Source of the DNA: JAAYCU01 sp964642815
GTDB lineage: Bacteria > Planctomycetota > Phycisphaerae > UBA1845 > PWPN01
DNA: 22,028 nt
Reading direction: 5' to 3'
Assembly (NCBI GenBank): GCA_964642815.1
Contig: CAZXSA010000063.1
Coordinates: 1-22,028 of the forward strand
The translations under genes and the position numbers were made by a program. Positions 20,182-22,028 of this stretch are shown here, in pieces; position 1 is the first letter of the stretch; each line of letters opens with the position of its first letter. Under the pieces are notes generated by a model. The model did not search any database, was not told the DNA's origin, and saw only the letters and a program-made list of their open reading frames with translations.

Positions 20182-21654
20182 TCAGCCGGTGATATGGCCG
20201 AGCTGGCGTTTGAGGATTTTTCCCGTCGGGCCACGGGGCAGTTCGTGGAGGATATATATTTCGCGGGGTACCTTGTACCCGGCCAGATGTTCCCGGCAAT
20301 ACTCGCGTAAGCTCTGGGGAGTCATCTCAACGCCTTCCTCCAGGCTTACATACGCGATCACCGCTTCCCCGCGGCTTTTATCGGTCTGACCGACTACGGC
20401 CACCGCCGCCACCGCCGGATGCCGCTCCAGCACGTTTTCCACCTCGCGCGGATAGACGTTTTCCCCGCCGACGATAATCAGTTCCTTGGCTCGGCCGGTG
20501 ATGCGGATATGACGATCTTCTTCGACGCGGACAATATCCCCCGTACGTAGCCAGCCATCGGGACCGATCATCTCGGCGGTCTCGGACGGTCGCCGATGAT
20601 AACCCTTCATGACCAGCGGACCACGGATAAAGAGCTCGCCTTCCTGGCCGGTTTCCAAAACCTGTCCGTTGTTGTCGCGAATCTGAATCTCCACTCCCGG
20701 CAGGGGGGTGCCTACCGTACCCACACGGTGATTCCAGGGTACGTCCACGGAAATGATCGGCGAGGTCTCGGTCATGCCGTACCCTTCCAGAAGGGTAAGA
20801 CCGGTACGCTCTCCGAACAGGTCGTATATACCCTTGGGTAAAGGCTCACCGCCGCTGACCGCCAGCCGGATACGACTGAAGGCTCTGCGGTCCAGTTCCT
20901 TCAGCCGAGCGATCGCCGCGAACATACTAGGGACGGCCATCATGATAGACACATCCGTCTCGCGAATGGCCTTGTACGCCGCCTGTGGGGAGAATCGCGG
21001 CACAAACGTCACCGCTGCTCCGAGGACCACCGGAATGAAAGTCAGGACGGTAAGGCCGAAAACATGGAAGGATGGCAAAACCCCCAAAAAGTGGTTTTCA
21101 GGCCCCATCCGCATGTGCTCGATGGCGGCCCGGGCGTTGGAAAGAAAGTTATCGTAGCTCAGGCACACGCCTTTCGGTTGTCCGCTGGTTCCGGAAGTAT
21201 AGACCACCGCGGCGATATCCTCGGGTTTGGTCTTGGGTGGTTCGGGCGTTCGGCGTACGCGGGACAACAGATAACGATGCTTTAGCCCCGCGCGTTCCAG
21301 GTAGAGGGTACGCACGGGAAATGATTCGGATAAAGAAGCGAAATGTTCAGTGGTGATTACAAGATCGATTTCCGCGTCCAGCAAAATGGCCTGCAATTCC
21401 TCCGGTCTAAGAAGGAAATTCAGCGGGACGATGGCTTTGCCCGCCCACAGGCTCCCCAGCAAGGTTCCCAAGCCGGCGACCGAGGCCGGCAGCATAACAC
21501 CCACGCGCTCGCAATGTGTTTGGCTTAGGATCAAGGAACGCATGGTCTGGGCAAATGTGCATAACTGTCTACTGGTCAGGCTGCGGAACGGATCCTGGGC
21601 GATGACTCGCCTGGGTTGACGACTTGCGTGTTCAAGGAGCAGCTCGATCATCAT
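20182..21654 (-). CDS. Acyl-CoA/acyl-ACP synthetase (AMP-binding, ANL family)
   Basis: A 490-residue adenylate-forming enzyme that activates a carboxylic acid with ATP and transfers it to CoA or a carrier protein. The P-loop YTSGTSGQPKG is at 152-162, then LPSFHVFG (193-200), GYGMTET (291-297), GWLRTGDI (367-374), ITGRAKELIIVGGENVYPRE (385-404) and the catalytic Lys479 in PTGKILKR. It is shorter than typical 510-560-residue fatty-acyl-CoA ligases, mostly at the N-terminus. The motifs fit medium- or long-chain acyl activation. No membrane anchor or carrier domain is visible. ATG 21654 and 21651 are adjacent and the ribosome-binding site is poor. Its stop abuts a structured repeat. Substrate is not determinable. 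Confidence 0.93.
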   Translation of the reverse strand: MMIELLLEHASRQPRRVIAQDPFRSLTSRQLCTFAQTMRSLILSQTHCERVGVMLPASVAGLGTLLGSLWAGKAIVPLNFLLRPEELQAILLDAEIDLVITTEHFASLSESFPVRTLYLERAGLKHRYLLSRVRRTPEPPKTKPEDIAAVVYTSGTSGQPKGVCLSYDNFLSNARAAIEHMRMGPENHFLGVLPSFHVFGLTVLTFIPVVLGAAVTFVPRFSPQAAYKAIRETDVSIMMAVPSMFAAIARLKELDRRAFSRIRLAVSGGEPLPKGIYDLFGERTGLTLLEGYGMTETSPIISVDVPWNHRVGTVGTPLPGVEIQIRDNNGQVLETGQEGELFIRGPLVMKGYHRRPSETAEMIGPDGWLRTGDIVRVEEDRHIRITGRAKELIIVGGENVYPREVENVLERHPAVAAVAVVGQTDKSRGEAVIAYVSLEEGVEMTPQSLREYCREHLAGYKVPREIYILHELPRGPTGKILKRQLGHITG

Positions 21655-21691
21655 GGACGGTTTTTCGCCTCTTGACGTATGGAAAAATGAA

Positions 21692-21720
21692 ATCCTACCG
21701 ATTTGGTTATTGGACGTCCA
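21692..21720 (-). promoter_or_regulatory. Candidate synthetase promoter overlapping a palindrome
   Basis: On the minus strand TGGACG (21720-21715), a 17-nt spacer and TAGGAT (21697-21692) resemble a sigma-70 promoter (4 of 6 in each box). The -35 box is part of a perfect 10-bp palindrome, TGGACGTCCA (21711-21720), which might be an operator in this divergent intergenic region. Confidence 0.35.
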
Positions 21721-21800
21721 CCGGCTTTCCTAATAGATTACGCGGGTGCAATAGTTGTGGATAGAGAATCCATCCTGGTTGCGGAGGAAGGTTGATCAAC

Positions 21801-22028
21801 ATGAAAGGCCGACATAGTCATATATCGCTTGCGCCTTGCAGGCTGTGTATCACCGGCTTGTCAGTACTGATACTCGCCTTCGCGGGATGTACCAGTCTTC
21901 CACCGGCCGAAAGACAGGCCCTGCAACGAGCCGCGGGTATGTATCAAAGCGGCGATTTACGGGCGGCCACCGCCGATCTCGACCGGCTCATCAAGGATTA
22001 CGATCAAGCTATAGAGATATCGGAAGCT
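21801..22028 (+). CDS. Lipoprotein with TPR-like region, cut by the window end
   Basis: The first 76 codons of a gene running off the right edge. It opens with a signal peptide whose hydrophobic part ITGLSVLILAFAGC ends in a classical lipobox with Cys29 or so (LAFAGC), followed by TSLPPAERQALQRAAGMYQS and GDLRAATADLDRLIKDYDQA. The last segment has the helix-turn-helix spacing of a tetratricopeptide repeat (Tyr, Gly-Asp, Ala-Ala, Leu, Tyr). ATG 21801 is preceded by GGAGGAAGG, a strong ribosome-binding site, at 9 nt. It is divergent from the synthetase gene, 146 nt apart. An outer-membrane assembly or secretion-pathway lipoprotein is possible, but the visible part is too short to name. Confidence 0.8.
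   Translation, partial: MKGRHSHISLAPCRLCITGLSVLILAFAGCTSLPPAERQALQRAAGMYQSGDLRAATADLDRLIKDYDQAIEISEA

Overview
The window most resembles a planctomycete chromosome, probably Phycisphaerae-like (inference). The signs are moderately high GC and a membrane protein opening with the CLSCGYNLRGL...CPECG zinc ribbon. There are also paired exported Gfo/Idh/MocA oxidoreductases beside a DUF1080 lipoprotein, and dispersed repeats of the AGCCCGAAGCGCCAGC type. No tRNA, rRNA, CRISPR array, transposase or phage gene was seen. About twenty genes are supported, one of them broken and one cut by the window edge.

Layout. (1) 1-4025: a minus-strand pair, a GlmU-like sugar nucleotidyl/acetyltransferase followed by a homocitrate/isopropylmalate-synthase relative that looks like Re-citrate synthase, divergent from nagB. 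(2) 4026-5985: a 350-nt leader with alternative hairpins, a small coiled-coil protein, a run of stem-loops ending in an excellent intrinsic terminator (candidate structured RNA), and purQ on the minus strand. (3) 5986-9735, plus strand: a VKOR-DsbA fusion, then prmC, a PspC-domain protein and a zinc-ribbon membrane protein. (4) 9736-12615: a more AT-rich, repeat-bearing accessory stretch with a large hypothetical membrane-anchored protein and a DUF6883/DUF4926 pair whose DUF6883 gene carries a frameshifting 16-bp tandem duplication. (5) 12616-17056, plus strand: two paralogous Tat-exported, lipobox-bearing Gfo/Idh/MocA oxidoreductases, a helical-repeat protein and a DUF1080 lipoprotein, a candidate periplasmic 3-keto-glycoside pathway. 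(6) 17148-19942, minus strand: two UroD/MtaA-type proteins flanking a tandem ACT-domain protein. (7) 20022-22028: a structured repeat, an acyl-CoA-synthetase-family enzyme and the start of a divergent lipoprotein.

How they work together. The amino-sugar genes (UDP-GlcNAc synthesis versus GlcN-6-P deamination) face each other across one intergenic region. The exported oxidoreductases and the DUF1080 lipoprotein plausibly oxidise and cleave glycosides at the cell surface, and the VKOR-DsbA fusion serves disulfide formation in the same compartment. Several genes with weak ribosome-binding sites have promoter-like -10 boxes only 6-9 nt before the start codon, suggesting leaderless transcripts. 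All functions are read from sequence motifs; no database search was possible.
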